Counted from the stretch's first letter, positions 51,054-59,922 are shown. The stretch: 64,000 nucleotides of DNA from an uncultured Dysosmobacter sp. (GCA_947625655.1 CANQPD010000004.1:62001-126000), one strand, 5' to 3'. Program-made: numbers and translations. The notes: generated by a model from the letters alone, not told the origin.

Positions 51054-51593
51054 ATGAGAGCCGCTTCCGTACAGAAGATTGCAAACGTTTTGAATACTCT
51101 GGTACTGATCGCCTTTGTCTGCAACCTGGTCGCCCTCTTTCTCGTTCCCGGCCTGGTTTTCGCGTCGCCTCAGGCGCGGGCGAACCTGCTGTTTCACGTC
51201 GCCATTCGCTATTTTCTGCTGGCCTGGACCGGCGTCTGGTGCGACGCCTATCTGGCTGTCCTGACCCTCTTTCTCCTGTTCTCCGGCGTCTGCACCGCTT
51301 TCATCCTGTGGCAGGCCCGCCGGGTATTGAAAACCATTCTTCGGGGAGAGCCGTTTTCCATGGAAAATGCCATCTCTCTGCGGCACGCCGCCGTCGGCTG
51401 CTTTCTGATTGCCGCCGCGGCGCTGATCCGGCTGATTTTCAGCATCTGCCTGTACCAATCCCCACGTCCCCTGGCCACCTACAACGCCCTGTTTGTCCCC
51501 CTCTTCGCCATGGCGGGGCTTTTGTGCCTGGTCATGTCCGCCCTCTTCCGCCAGGCGGCGGAGCTGAAGGCGGAAAATGACCTGACGATTTGA
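51054..51593 (+). CDS. DUF2975 family membrane protein
   Basis: The 179-residue protein has four membrane helices (KIANVLNTLVLIAFVCNLVA, LAVLTLFLLFSGVCTAFILW, LRHAAVGCFLIAAAALIRLI, LFVPLFAMAGLLCLVMSALF) with the loop RRVLKTILRGEPFSMENAIS, the conserved mark of DUF2975. These proteins are usually encoded next to a small XRE regulator, as here (YoaS/YozG type). Function unknown. It has a GGAGGAG site. Confidence 0.88.
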   Translation: MRAASVQKIANVLNTLVLIAFVCNLVALFLVPGLVFASPQARANLLFHVAIRYFLLAWTGVWCDAYLAVLTLFLLFSGVCTAFILWQARRVLKTILRGEPFSMENAISLRHAAVGCFLIAAAALIRLIFSICLYQSPRPLATYNALFVPLFAMAGLLCLVMSALFRQAAELKAENDLTI

Positions 51594-51602
51594 GGTGGCG
51601 CC

Positions 51603-51821
51603 ATGATAGTCGTCAATCTGGATGTGATGATGGCGAAGCGAAAGATGTCCCTGTCCCAGCTGTCGGAAAAGGTGGACATCACGCTTGCCAACCTGTCGAT
51701 CTTAAAGAACAACAAGGCCAAGGCCGTCCGCTTCTCCACCCTGGAGGCCATCTGCGCGGCCCTGGACTGCCAGCCGGGGGACATCCTGGAGTTCGTGCCG
51801 GACCCGCCGGAGGGGGCATGA
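51603..51821 (+). CDS. Small XRE-family regulator paired with DUF2975
   Basis: A 72-residue protein, MIVVNLDVMMAKRKMSLSQL, has the complete HTH (SEKVDITLANLSILKNNKAK, RFSTLEAICAALDCQPGDIL) characteristic of YozG-type partners of DUF2975. It lies 9 bp after its partner. The pair may be autoregulated. Confidence 0.92.
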   Translation: MIVVNLDVMMAKRKMSLSQLSEKVDITLANLSILKNNKAKAVRFSTLEAICAALDCQPGDILEFVPDPPEGA

Positions 51822-52732
51822 GGCGTCTGTATCGGCTGCGCGGCGGGCGGTAAAACAGCGGCACGACGCCCGTATCAGGCCTTGTTTTCAGGAGTGCAGG
51901 GCATTGGGGATGGCGGTGCGTACGCCCCCTCATCCGGCCCTGCGGGCCACCTTCTTCCAGGGGAGGCCGTTAACGGATGCTGCCGTAAGCGCATCGGGGT
52001 CGTCGCGCCCTACGGGGTAATGTTTCGCAGAAACGCAGGATGGCAACCCGCGCAGCGACGGGCCGGGTCGTCCCGCCCTACGGGATGACGCACCGCATGA
52101 ACGCGGAGAAACAGCCAGCATAGCGTCAGCGGGGCCGGAGGCAAAAGCCCTTGCGATGAGCACCCCGAATCAGCCCCCACGTCCCAAATGCGGCATACGC
52201 AAGGGCCGATGTGGGCAGAGCGGCCCGCAGGCCGCCTTTCGGAGGCAAACCGCCCGCAGGGCGGCTCTTAGGCCGGAGATCGGCCCCTACGGGCACCTGC
52301 ATTCCCCGCAGGCCACGCCAATGCAGGATAACAGCCCCCGTAGCGTCAGCGGGGCCAGAGGCGGAAGCCCTTACGATGAGCACCCGCAAATCTGCACCCA
52401 CGCCGCAAATGCGGCATAAACGCCGGATCACCGCCAACGTCCGGCGCAGCCGGATGAGACCTTGCAGGATTTATCCGGTCGCGCCGTGACGAGGCCCGCA
52501 TCCCCCAACTTTCCCCATGTTTCATGGGGAAAGTTGGGACGAAACATTTTTTCTTTTCCACCGTGCACGGCGCATTTTCTTTTTGATGTTTCAAAAAGAA
52601 AATGGGGGGTGCATTCCAACGCGGCAAAGTCGCGTACCCCCACCCCCCAGCCCGCAGGGCGGCCATCTACGCCCCCCAATGTGATCAAAAATCCGTCCGC
52701 CCCTGGCGGACACCCAATAAGGAGAATCAAAT
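51822..52732. repeat. Large non-coding repeat region R1
   Basis: About 900 bp without a credible gene. Within 51930-52625 the minus strand aligns collinearly with the plus strand of 59185-59665 (R2). Shared blocks include GCCGCATTTGCGGCGTGGGT, GCAAGGTCTCATCCGGCTGC and CGTAGGGCGCGACGACCCCG-like motifs. Two stem-loops (52498-52550 and 52565-52605) differ in sequence from their R2 counterparts yet remain hairpins. 52640-52730 contains the 5' region of the DUF4173 gene. Confidence 0.8.
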
Positions 52733-54265
52733 ATGCAAAACCCTGAAACCACCCTGCCGCCGGGAGGGCCGGCGAAGCCTGCCCAAAATCCGGCCAAAAT
52801 GTACGAGACCGGAAAAAAAGAGCGCCTCTTCCTGGTCTTCACCGCCGCTTTCTGTGTGCTGTTGGCGGACACCTTCTTCTGGCACGGCCCCACCGCCGGA
52901 CTGTCCGCGGCGGTGTTCGCCTGGTATGTCCTGACCCTGGGCTATGTGGGCAGCGGGCCGCTGGCCCTCCGTTCCAACCGCGTGCTGCTGCTGTACAACC
53001 TGTTTCTGGCCCTGACGCTGGCCCTGGGCTCCAACTGGTACTTCCGCTTCTGGAACCTGCTGGCCCTTCTGGTGCTGCTGCCGGTCCACGCCCTGGCCCT
53101 CTCCGGCGCGGCCCGGCTCCCCTGGTGGCGGCCCGCCATGCTGTGGGAGCGCTTCTTGCTGCTCCTGCAGGGGCTGTTCGGGAATTTGGGAACCTCCCGC
53201 GCGGCAGCGGCGCCCGCCGGCAAGGGCAGGAGCCGCCGCGCCCTGCCGGCCCTGCTGGGCACAGCCTGCGCCCTGGCCCTGCTGCTGTTCCTGATCCCCG
53301 TCCTGGCCTCCGCCGACGCCCTGTTCGCCGCCGCCACGGCGGATCTGCGGCAGTTCATCCAGGCCCATTTCACCGCCGCCCTGTGGAAGCTGGTCTGGGG
53401 CCTGGTGCTGACGCCCTTCGTCTTCGGCCTGCTGTACAGCCTCCGCCATCCCGCTCCTCTGAAGCCCTCCGGGGCCCAAAAGTCCCCCGCCGCCGACGCG
53501 CTGGTGTTCCTCCTCGTCCTGGCGGCGCTGGACATCCTGTACCTCCTCTTTCTGGCGGTCCAGTCCGCCGGTCTCTTCGGCGGGGCGGAGTACCTGGCCC
53601 GGCGGGGCATCAGCTACGCCCAGTGGGCCCGCAGCGGCTTTTTCCAGATGGCGGGCGTCACGGCGGTGAACCTCACCGTCACCATGGCGTCGCTGACCTT
53701 TTCCCGGCGGGAGGGCCGCGCCTGGGCCGCCCTCCGCCCGCTGGCGGCGCTGCTGGTCCTGGAGAGCCTGGTGCTGCTGGCCTCCGCCGCCTGGCGGATG
53801 ACCCTGTATGTCTCCGCCTACGGCCTGAGCTTCAAGCGCTGCATGACCTACTGGGGCATGGTGATGATGGCCCTGTTCCTGCTGGCGGCTCTCCGCAAGG
53901 CCCGAAAGCCCGGCTTTTCCTTCTGCCGTCTGGCGTTTCCCCTGGCGCTGGCGGGGTGGCTGGTCATCAACTGCGTCCCCGTGGACTATCTGGTGGCCAA
54001 AAACCAGGTGGACCGCTATCTCAGCGGGGAAAGCGCCGCCGTCAGCGTCCATTACCTCGCCTATTCCCTGTCCTATGACGCCCTCTCTCAGCTGGAGCGG
54101 CTGGACGGCGGCCGTCCCCTGGCCTCCTACGAGGGGGACTGGTGGGTGGAGGGCGAATGCCTGTCAGACCTGCTGGAGGCCCGCCGCGCCGACGCCCGCG
54201 CCGCCTGCTCCGACTGGCACACCTGGTCCCTCTCCGCCTGTCTGGCGGCGAGCCGGCCGTCCTGA
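52733..54265 (+). CDS. DUF4173-like polytopic membrane protein
   Basis: The 510-residue protein has about eleven membrane helices (for example LFLVFTAAFCVLLADTFFWH, FRFWNLLALLVLLPVHALAL, VTAVNLTVTMASLTFSRREG) and a soluble C-terminal tail (DRYLSGESAAVSVHYLAYSL, RADARAACSDWHTWSLSACL). It fits the DUF4153/DUF4173 group of membrane proteins. The N-terminus is Pro-rich. The start has an AAGGAGAA site. It precedes a small exported protein by 12 bp. Confidence 0.8.
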   Translation: MQNPETTLPPGGPAKPAQNPAKMYETGKKERLFLVFTAAFCVLLADTFFWHGPTAGLSAAVFAWYVLTLGYVGSGPLALRSNRVLLLYNLFLALTLALGSNWYFRFWNLLALLVLLPVHALALSGAARLPWWRPAMLWERFLLLLQGLFGNLGTSRAAAAPAGKGRSRRALPALLGTACALALLLFLIPVLASADALFAAATADLRQFIQAHFTAALWKLVWGLVLTPFVFGLLYSLRHPAPLKPSGAQKSPAADALVFLLVLAALDILYLLFLAVQSAGLFGGAEYLARRGISYAQWARSGFFQMAGVTAVNLTVTMASLTFSRREGRAWAALRPLAALLVLESLVLLASAAWRMTLYVSAYGLSFKRCMTYWGMVMMALFLLAALRKARKPGFSFCRLAFPLALAGWLVINCVPVDYLVAKNQVDRYLSGESAAVSVHYLAYSLSYDALSQLERLDGGRPLASYEGDWWVEGECLSDLLEARRADARAACSDWHTWSLSACLAASRPS

Positions 54266-54277
54266 AGGGAGCCGCCT

Positions 54278-54781
54278 ATGCGCTGTTTTGCCCCCATTTT
54301 CCTCGCGCTCTTTCTCCTGCTGCTCCTGCCTGTGCTCCGCCCCGCCCGGGAGCCCGTTCCCGACAGCGAGATCGCCCGGGTCTCCCGGGCTCTGGGCGTC
54401 GGTGTCTCCGCCGGGACGGTGGTCTCCTGCTCTGACAGTCACGGCGGTTTCCACGGCGACGGCCTCACGTTTATTGAGATCGCCTTTCCCGACGACGGCT
54501 TCGGCGGCATCGTCCGCGGCCAGTGGCGGGCGCTGCCCCTCAGCGGCAATCTGCAGGCTCTTGTCTACGGCGTCTCCGGCGTGGGGCCCTATATCACCCG
54601 GGACGGGATCGCCTGCTTTCCCCGTGTCCAGAACGGGTACTATTACTTTGAGGACCGTCAGGCCGAGGGCACCGACCCCCGGAGCGACTTCGCGCTCTTC
54701 CGGCGCGCCTCCTACAACGTCACCGTTGCCATCTACGACACGGATGCCCGGACGCTGTACTACTGCGCCTTCGACACCTGA
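54278..54781 (+). CDS. Exported protein of unknown function
   Basis: The 167-residue product begins with a signal anchor (MRCFAPIFLALFLLLLLPVL) followed by a soluble beta-rich domain: ARVSRALGVGVSAGTVVSCS, SHGGFHGDGLTFIEIAFPDD and a Tyr/Phe-rich C-terminus. No family recognised. It is the second gene of the DUF4173 unit. Repeat copy F follows at 54811. Confidence 0.65.
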   Translation: MRCFAPIFLALFLLLLLPVLRPAREPVPDSEIARVSRALGVGVSAGTVVSCSDSHGGFHGDGLTFIEIAFPDDGFGGIVRGQWRALPLSGNLQALVYGVSGVGPYITRDGIACFPRVQNGYYYFEDRQAEGTDPRSDFALFRRASYNVTVAIYDTDARTLYYCAFDT

Positions 54782-54810
54782 GGAAAGGCCCGGCGGCCAA
54801 AACGCAGAAA

Positions 54811-55039
54811 AAAGGAGCTGCTTTCGCAGCTCCTTTCAGCTTGTCGAAAAAACCATTTTGGGGAGAAAAACGCTTCTCTGCGGAGGGGGAGTACGAGGGG
54901 GCGGGAGCCCCTTCGTGTTGAATCAAATGCCTGCAGAGGGCTGCAGAGCAGCCCGAAAAGCGAGGCATTGTGAAGCCCGTCAAAAAAGTCCAAAGGACTT
55001 TTTTGACGGCCCGAAAGGAGCTGCTTTCGCAGCTCCTTT
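54811..55039 (-). repeat. Terminator-flanked structured repeat, copy F (short)
   Basis: A perfect 26-bp direct repeat (54811-54836 and 55014-55039) flanks the shortest core (about 177 bp). Each flank is the hairpin AAAGGAGCTGC / GCAGCTCCTTT. On the minus strand only the distal (left) flank is followed by TTTTTT, so it is the effective terminator of the SGNH hydrolase gene. The core still has a GTCC...GGAC hairpin, AATGCCT / AGGCAT and the GGGGC stem-loop, but the GCTGCCGC-TTCG-GCGGC hairpin found in A-C is missing. Genes converge here. Confidence 0.87.
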
Positions 55040-55040
55040 T

Positions 55041-55898
55041 TCACTCCGTTCCCGCCGGGGCCTCCGGCTCCCCCACCGGGTGGGTCCGCAGATATTCCAG
55101 CCAGGCCTGGCAGCCCGCCACGTTCAGATGCACCCCGTCAAAGGTCCAGTCCGCCCGCAGGAAACCGTCCTCATCCACCACGGCCTCCGCCACATTGACG
55201 TAGGGGCAGTCCTTCTCCTCCGCCAGCTCCAGCAGCACCTGGTTATAGGCGGCGATGCGCTCGTTGTTCACATAGCTGCCCTTGGCCTCCTGTTTGGCGC
55301 TGACCGGGATGATGGACTGGAGCACCACCTCCGCCTGGGGGTGGTCCTCCTGGATGCGGTCGATCATTTTGCCGCACTGGTTCCGGAAGATATCCGTCCC
55401 GTTCCACCCCAGCTCGTTGACGCCCAGCATCACATAGATCTTCCCGCACTCCAGCTCCGCCAGGGCATCCAGCAGGGGCATCTTCCCCTGCTCCGTCTCC
55501 ACCACCTTGGTGAACACGGACTCCACCGTGGCCCCCACGGCGTGGAGATAGGTCCCGTGGCCCAGGCCGCTATACAGCTTGAAGCCCTCGGTCCGGGAAT
55601 CTCCCAGGAACACCACGTCGTCAAAATATGTATCCTCCACCGGGCCGCTCTCCGGCACCGGGCCAGCGGCCCTGGTCCGGGCCGGGGTCTCCGGCCGGGC
55701 GGGCATCTCCTCCGGCAGATCCGGCAGCGGCGCGAGCGCCGCCGTCTCCGGTGCCTCCGGCGTCTCCACCGGGGAATCCGCCGCCACGCCGCTGGGCCCG
55801 CCGGAGGTCAGCAGCACCGCAGTAGCCGCCAGGACCAGCAGAAGCCCCGGCAGCCGCAGTCCGGCCCGCGCTTTTTGTTTCTCTCTCTTTCCCACCAT
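55041..55898 (-). CDS. Membrane-anchored SGNH/GDSL hydrolase
   Basis: The 285-residue protein has an N-terminal anchor (LRLPGLLLVLAATAVLLTSG), a Pro/Ala/Glu-rich linker, then an SGNH domain: block I DVVFLGDSRTEGFKLYSGLG, block III YVMLGVNELGWNGTDIFRNQ and block V DWTFDGVHLNVAGCQAWLEY (D-x2-H). Such proteins deacetylate or de-esterify extracellular polysaccharides or cell wall material. Repeat F lies directly downstream of its stop codon. Confidence 0.88.
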   Translation of the reverse strand: MVGKREKQKARAGLRLPGLLLVLAATAVLLTSGGPSGVAADSPVETPEAPETAALAPLPDLPEEMPARPETPARTRAAGPVPESGPVEDTYFDDVVFLGDSRTEGFKLYSGLGHGTYLHAVGATVESVFTKVVETEQGKMPLLDALAELECGKIYVMLGVNELGWNGTDIFRNQCGKMIDRIQEDHPQAEVVLQSIIPVSAKQEAKGSYVNNERIAAYNQVLLELAEEKDCPYVNVAEAVVDEDGFLRADWTFDGVHLNVAGCQAWLEYLRTHPVGEPEAPAGTE

Positions 55899-56004
55899 GT
55901 ATCCCCTGTTTCTTCGCGTTTCTCTTTATGTCTATATTATAGACGCGCCCCCCGCCAAAAAGTCGGAACAAATCGGTGAAAAAACGGTATCAAATTGATA
56001 CAAT

Positions 56005-56922
56005 TCACACCCGCAGGTCCTCCGGGTACGCCCCGCTGTCGTGGAGCCGCCGCAGCGCCTCCGCCACCACCTGCCGGTCCTGCTGATAGGTCATGCCGAA
56101 CCAGCGGTCGGCGGACTCCAGCACGGACACCTCCAGCTTCCCCGTCCGCATCTGGTGGTCCACCATCATGGGCAGCAGGCACTCCGCCTTGATGTTGTCC
56201 CCCGCCTCGGTGCGCAGGAAGTTTTCAAAATACCCCCGCAGCGCCGGGAAAATAGAGGGCGCAAACCCCCAGAAGTTCATGGACACCACCGTGTCCGGCG
56301 CCAAGGCGCGGTCCTCCGCCAGATCCTTCAGCGACCCGTCGGGGTACATCTGGATCTTCAGCGCCTCCCGGACGGACAGCAGCCTGCCGCCCTCCACGGC
56401 GCACACCCCCCGGGACACGGTGCCGTGGAGGCTGGCGGTGTTTTTCAGCAGATACCCCACCATGGTGGCCCGCCCGTCGGCGGGCAGCCTCACCAGCTCC
56501 TCGTAGATGGCCCGGTAGGCGTCGATGCCGTAATAGTCGTCGGCGTTGATGACGCAGCAGGGCTCGTGGACCGCGTCCGCCGCGCACAGCAGGGCGTGGA
56601 CGGTGCCGAAGGGCTTGGTCCGCCCCTCCGGGATGGTGTAAAACGCCGGCACGGAGGAAAAATCCTGAAACGCGTAGGCCACCTCCACGGCGGTGCCGTC
56701 CCGGGCGGTCTTGCGCCGCAGATAGCCGCCGCACAGCCGCTCCATCATCTCCTCCATCTCCGGCTTGATGACGAACACGATCTTGTTGAAGCCCGCCCGC
56801 AGGGCGTCGTAAATGGAGTATTCCATCAGGATCTCGTGATGGGGCCCGATGCCGTCCACCTGCTTGCTGCCGCCGTAGCGGGAGCCCAGGCCCGCCGCCA
56901 TGATGACCAGTGAAACTTTCAT
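56005..56922 (-). CDS. Sugar-nucleotidyltransferase-like protein
   Basis: The 305-residue protein has the NTP-transferase signature MKVSLVIMAAGLGSRYGGSK at the N-terminus (LGSRYGG loop), then CCVINADDYYGIDAYRAIYE with metal-binding aspartates, and VSMNFWGFAPSIFPALRGYF. The rest resembles the GlmU/RfbA-type fold. The substrate is not predictable; it could act on a sugar 1-phosphate. It is transcribed alone, with no biosynthetic neighbours. Confidence 0.82.
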   Translation of the reverse strand: MKVSLVIMAAGLGSRYGGSKQVDGIGPHHEILMEYSIYDALRAGFNKIVFVIKPEMEEMMERLCGGYLRRKTARDGTAVEVAYAFQDFSSVPAFYTIPEGRTKPFGTVHALLCAADAVHEPCCVINADDYYGIDAYRAIYEELVRLPADGRATMVGYLLKNTASLHGTVSRGVCAVEGGRLLSVREALKIQMYPDGSLKDLAEDRALAPDTVVSMNFWGFAPSIFPALRGYFENFLRTEAGDNIKAECLLPMMVDHQMRTGKLEVSVLESADRWFGMTYQQDRQVVAEALRRLHDSGAYPEDLRV

Positions 56923-57016
56923 GTGAGTTTTCTCCTACATTCATTTTTGCGTCCGGTTTACGCAATGGTTTCCCTGCCTGTATCATACCGTGTTTTCCCC
57001 CGATTTGCAACCGCCC

Positions 57017-57066
57017 TTGACTTTTTTTCACAAGGGGTTATAATATGAAAACGATTCTCATTTTCA
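57017..57066 (+). promoter_or_regulatory. Promoter and Fur/Zur-type box of the metal operon
   Basis: TTGACT (57017-57022), 16-bp spacer and TATAAT (57039-57044). Immediately downstream lies TGAAAACGA-TTC-TCATTTTCA (57046-57066), a near-perfect palindrome of the Fur-family box type, about 17 bp before the first start codon. Confidence 0.85.
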
Positions 57067-57082
57067 GATCAGGAGGGATCCC

Positions 57083-57499
57083 ATGCCATACGCCACCAAA
57101 CAGCGCCAGGCCGTCTTTCACTGTCTGGAGCAGCGCGCCGGCGAGGCCCTGACCGCCGCCGAGCTGTCGGAGGAGCTGCGCCGCGCCGGCAGCCCGGTGG
57201 GCCTTGCCACCATCTACCGCCAGCTGGAAAAGCTGGAGCAGTCCGGCCGCATCCACAAGGTCGCCACGGAGGAGGGCGCTTTCTATCAATACTGCCCCCA
57301 CCCGGCGGAGGATCACGGTTGCTTTCTCCTGCGGTGCGAGGACTGCGGCCGTATCGTCCACCTGGACTGCTCCCGCCTGCAGGGGCTTTACGACCACCTG
57401 GAGTCCGAACACCACTTCCGCATCGACCCCCGCCGGACGGTGCTGACCGGCCGGTGCGCCGCCTGCGCGGAAAAGGAGGCTGCCTGTGGAGTCCAATGA
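57083..57499 (+). CDS. Fur-family metal-dependent regulator (Fur/Zur type)
   Basis: The 138-residue protein has the Fur layout: a winged-helix N-terminus (QRQAVFHCLEQRAGEALTAA, GLATIYRQLEKLEQSGRIHK) and a C-terminal dimerisation and metal-binding domain with two CxxC pairs (CEDC, CAAC) and His-rich patches (HFRIDPRRTVLTGRC). The position with a metal ABC transporter favours a Zur-like role, but metal specificity cannot be read from the sequence. It is probably autoregulated via the palindrome in its promoter. Confidence 0.9.
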   Translation: MPYATKQRQAVFHCLEQRAGEALTAAELSEELRRAGSPVGLATIYRQLEKLEQSGRIHKVATEEGAFYQYCPHPAEDHGCFLLRCEDCGRIVHLDCSRLQGLYDHLESEHHFRIDPRRTVLTGRCAACAEKEAACGVQ

Positions 57500-58361
57500 A
57501 CTCATCGTCTGCCGGGACGTCTCCCTGGGCTATGAGGGCCAGAGCGTCCTCAGCCATCTGGACCTGACCATCCGCGGCGGCGACTATCTCTGCATCGTGG
57601 GGGACAACGGCTCCGGCAAGTCCACGCTGCTGCGGGGATTGCTGGGCCTGCTGGCGCCCCAGTCCGGCACCATTGAGCGGGCGCCGGAGCTGCAAAAGGG
57701 GGCCGTGGGCTATCTTCCCCAGCAGACCCAGGCCCAGAAGGACTTCCCCGCCACCGTGTCCGAGGTGGTGCTCTCCGGCTGCCTGAATCAAAAGGGCATG
57801 CGCTTTTTCTACACCGCCGCCCAAAAGTCCCAGGCCCTGATGAACATGGGCAAGCTGGGCATTCTGGAGCTGAAGGACCAGTGCTACCGGGACCTCTCCG
57901 GCGGCCAGCAGCAGCGGGTGCTGCTGGCCCGGGCGCTGTGCGCCGCCAGCCGCCTGCTGATCCTGGACGAGCCCATCACCGGCCTGGACCCCGCCGCGGC
58001 CCAGGACCTCTATAAGACCCTGGCCTACCTGAACAAGACCGAGGGCATGGCCGTCGTCATGGTGACCCACGACCTGAAGGCCGCCCTCCGCAGCGCCCGG
58101 ACGGTGCTGCACATCGGCCGCAGCAGCTTCTTCCTGGGCACCGCGGCGGAATACCTCGCCTCCCCCCAGGGCAGAAGATTCCAGGACGAACCGGCTTCAG
58201 GGCACCTCTGCGCGGAAAGCACTTCCTCCGCAAACCAGCGAAGCGTTTGCGGAGGAACAGGAGGAGCAGGGAAGCGTGTGCAGCTTTCGCCGCAGGCGGA
58301 AGCTGCACAGAGCGGACTATGCGGCGACGCGGGGCGGCGTTTCCGGGAGGCGGACGTATGA
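57486..58361 (+). CDS. Metal ABC transporter ATP-binding protein with unusual C-terminal tail
   Basis: The 291-residue ATPase has Walker A GDNGSGKSTLLRG, signature DLSGGQQQRVLLARALCA and Walker B LLILDEPITGLDPAA, and resembles ZnuC/MntB-type subunits. The usual family length is about 240; residues ~240-291 form an extra Cys/Ser/Gln-rich tail. In the DNA this tail contains two perfect hairpins, CCTCCGCAAA / TTTGCGGAGG near 58225-58256 and TGTGCAGCTTTCGCC / GGCGGAAGCTGCACA. It starts with GTG inside the regulator gene. Confidence 0.88.
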   Translation: MESNELIVCRDVSLGYEGQSVLSHLDLTIRGGDYLCIVGDNGSGKSTLLRGLLGLLAPQSGTIERAPELQKGAVGYLPQQTQAQKDFPATVSEVVLSGCLNQKGMRFFYTAAQKSQALMNMGKLGILELKDQCYRDLSGGQQQRVLLARALCAASRLLILDEPITGLDPAAAQDLYKTLAYLNKTEGMAVVMVTHDLKAALRSARTVLHIGRSSFFLGTAAEYLASPQGRRFQDEPASGHLCAESTSSANQRSVCGGTGGAGKRVQLSPQAEAAQSGLCGDAGRRFREADV

Positions 58362-59167
58362 GTATTTTGCAGATGTTCTCCTGGCCCTTCATGCAGCGGG
58401 CGCTGATCGCCGGTGTGCTGGTGAGCCTGTGCGCCGCGCTGCTGGGGGTCTCTCTGGTCTTAAAGCGCTACTCCATGATCGGCGACGGCCTCTCCCACGT
58501 CTCCTTCGGTGCGTTGGCCATCGCCGTGGCCCTGGGGGTCACGCCGCTGTACTTCTCCATCCCCGTGGTGATCCTGGCGGCGTTCCTCCTGCTGCGGGTG
58601 GCAAACCACCCCCGCTGGAACAGCGACGCCGCCATCGCCGCCATGAGCGCGTCATCCCTTGCCGTGGGCATCCTGGTCATCTCCCGCACCACCGGCATGA
58701 CCACCGATGTGGACAGCTACATGTTCGGCAGCGTCCTGGCCATGTCCAGGACCGATGTGGCCCTGTCCGTCATCCTCAGCATCGCCGTGCTGGCGCTGTT
58801 CGTCCTGTTCTACCATAAGCTCTTCGCCGTGACCTTTGACGAGAGCTTCTCCCGGGCCACCGGGCTGAAGACGGAGCGCTACAACACCCTGCTGGCGGTG
58901 CTGACAGCGCTGACCATCGTGCTGGGCATGCGGATGATGGGGGCCATGCTGATCTCCTCTCTCATCATCTTCCCGGCCCTGACAGCCATGCGGCTGTTCC
59001 GGAGCTTCCGGGGCGTGATCCTCTGCGCCGCCGTCACCTCGGTGGTGTGCTTTTGCGCGGGGCTGACGGTGTCCTTCACCCTGTCCACCCCTGTGGGCGC
59101 GTCGGTGGTCTGCGCCAATTTGGCGCTGTTTTTGGTCTCCTGCCTGCTGGCGGCAGTGAGGAGGTAG
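58358..59167 (+). CDS. Metal ABC transporter permease (ZnuB type)
   Basis: The 269-residue protein starts MSILQMFSWPFMQRALIAGV and has eight membrane helices with LVLKRYSMIGDGLSHVSFGA and LVISRTTGMTTDVDSYMFGS, typical of ABC-3 (ZnuB/MntC) permeases. The ATG overlaps the ATPase stop codon (ATGA). No substrate-binding lipoprotein gene follows; the operon stops here and repeat region R2 begins. Confidence 0.93.
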   Translation: MSILQMFSWPFMQRALIAGVLVSLCAALLGVSLVLKRYSMIGDGLSHVSFGALAIAVALGVTPLYFSIPVVILAAFLLLRVANHPRWNSDAAIAAMSASSLAVGILVISRTTGMTTDVDSYMFGSVLAMSRTDVALSVILSIAVLALFVLFYHKLFAVTFDESFSRATGLKTERYNTLLAVLTALTIVLGMRMMGAMLISSLIIFPALTAMRLFRSFRGVILCAAVTSVVCFCAGLTVSFTLSTPVGASVVCANLALFLVSCLLAAVRR

Positions 59168-59184
59168 GATTGCGCCGTGTTGCG

Positions 59185-59760
59185 GCGCCGGGAATGCACC
59201 CCCCATTCTTTTTCGTCTTGCCGAAAAAGAATGCGCCGTGCACGGCGGAAGAAAAAGACGCTTTGATCCAAACCTGCGTCCCATGTGCCATGGGACGCAG
59301 ATTTGGGGATGCGGCGGCTGGAAGCAATGGCCGGATAAAACCTGCAAGGTCTCATCCGGCTGCGCTATACGCCGGCGGTGATCCGGCGTTTATGCCGCAT
59401 TTGCGGCGTGGGTGCAGACTTGAGGGTGCTCATCGCAAGGGCTTTTGCCTCCGCCCCCCGCTGCCGCTGTGCTGGCTATTGTCCCGCGCTGGCGTGTCCT
59501 GCGGGGAATGCAACCGCCCGTACGGGCCGATGCCCACATCGGCCCTTGCCTGCGCCGCGTCTGTCCTTTTGGCCGCAAACTCGCGGCTGCTTTCCGCAAG
59601 GGTTTTTGCCTCCGACTCCGCTGGCTATTGTCCTGCGTTGGCACCGTAGGGCGCGACGACCCCGGCGCGCCAGCTGCGAAACCGCCCATTTGGAAATCTC
59701 CACAGGGCCCGGTCTCCGGCCCAAGAGCCGCCCCGCCCACATCGGCCCGGGCAAAATCTA
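59185..59760. repeat. Large non-coding repeat region R2
   Basis: About 580 bp without a credible gene, related to R1 in inverted orientation. Shared blocks include GGCGTTTATGCCGCATTTGC and ACCTGCAAGGTCTCATCCGG. Paired stems are CATTCTTTTTC / GAAAAAGAATG (59205-59232) and CTGCGTCCCATG / CATGGGACGCAG (59274-59301), which have different arms from R1. It separates the metal operon from the rimP operon. Confidence 0.8.
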
Positions 59761-59781
59761 TCTATATCTAAAATAAAACTC

Positions 59782-59810
59782 TTGCACTTTCTTATAATAT
59801 GTGATATATT
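59782..59810 (+). promoter_or_regulatory. Promoter of the rimP-nusA-infB operon
   Basis: TTGCAC (59782-59787), 17-bp spacer, TATATT (59805-59810), about 110 bp before rimP. Confidence 0.72.
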
Positions 59811-59833
59811 GCGTATGTTAGAGAGTGTAAGTT

Positions 59834-59862
59834 ACGGAGTGGACCAACGGTCCGCTCTTTTT
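59834..59862 (+). promoter_or_regulatory. Leader hairpin of the rimP operon
   Basis: GAGTGGACC-AAC-GGTCCGCTC followed by TTTTT resembles an attenuator in the rimP leader. Comparable leader hairpins occur in front of rimP (ylxS) in Firmicutes. Confidence 0.6.
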
Positions 59863-59922
59863 GTTGGCCTTTTCCAAGGCTTCAAAATTTACAAAAACTG
59901 TAAGGCAAAGGTAGGTCACCCC

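Noticed and set aside
51882..52746. Several 60-110-residue frames in R1
   Set aside because: They follow the repeat sequence, occur on both strands with equal quality and have no upstream start signals.
59047..59776. A ~200-residue frame across the end of the permease gene and R2
   Set aside because: It begins inside the permease gene in another frame and continues through hairpin repeats; nothing supports translation.
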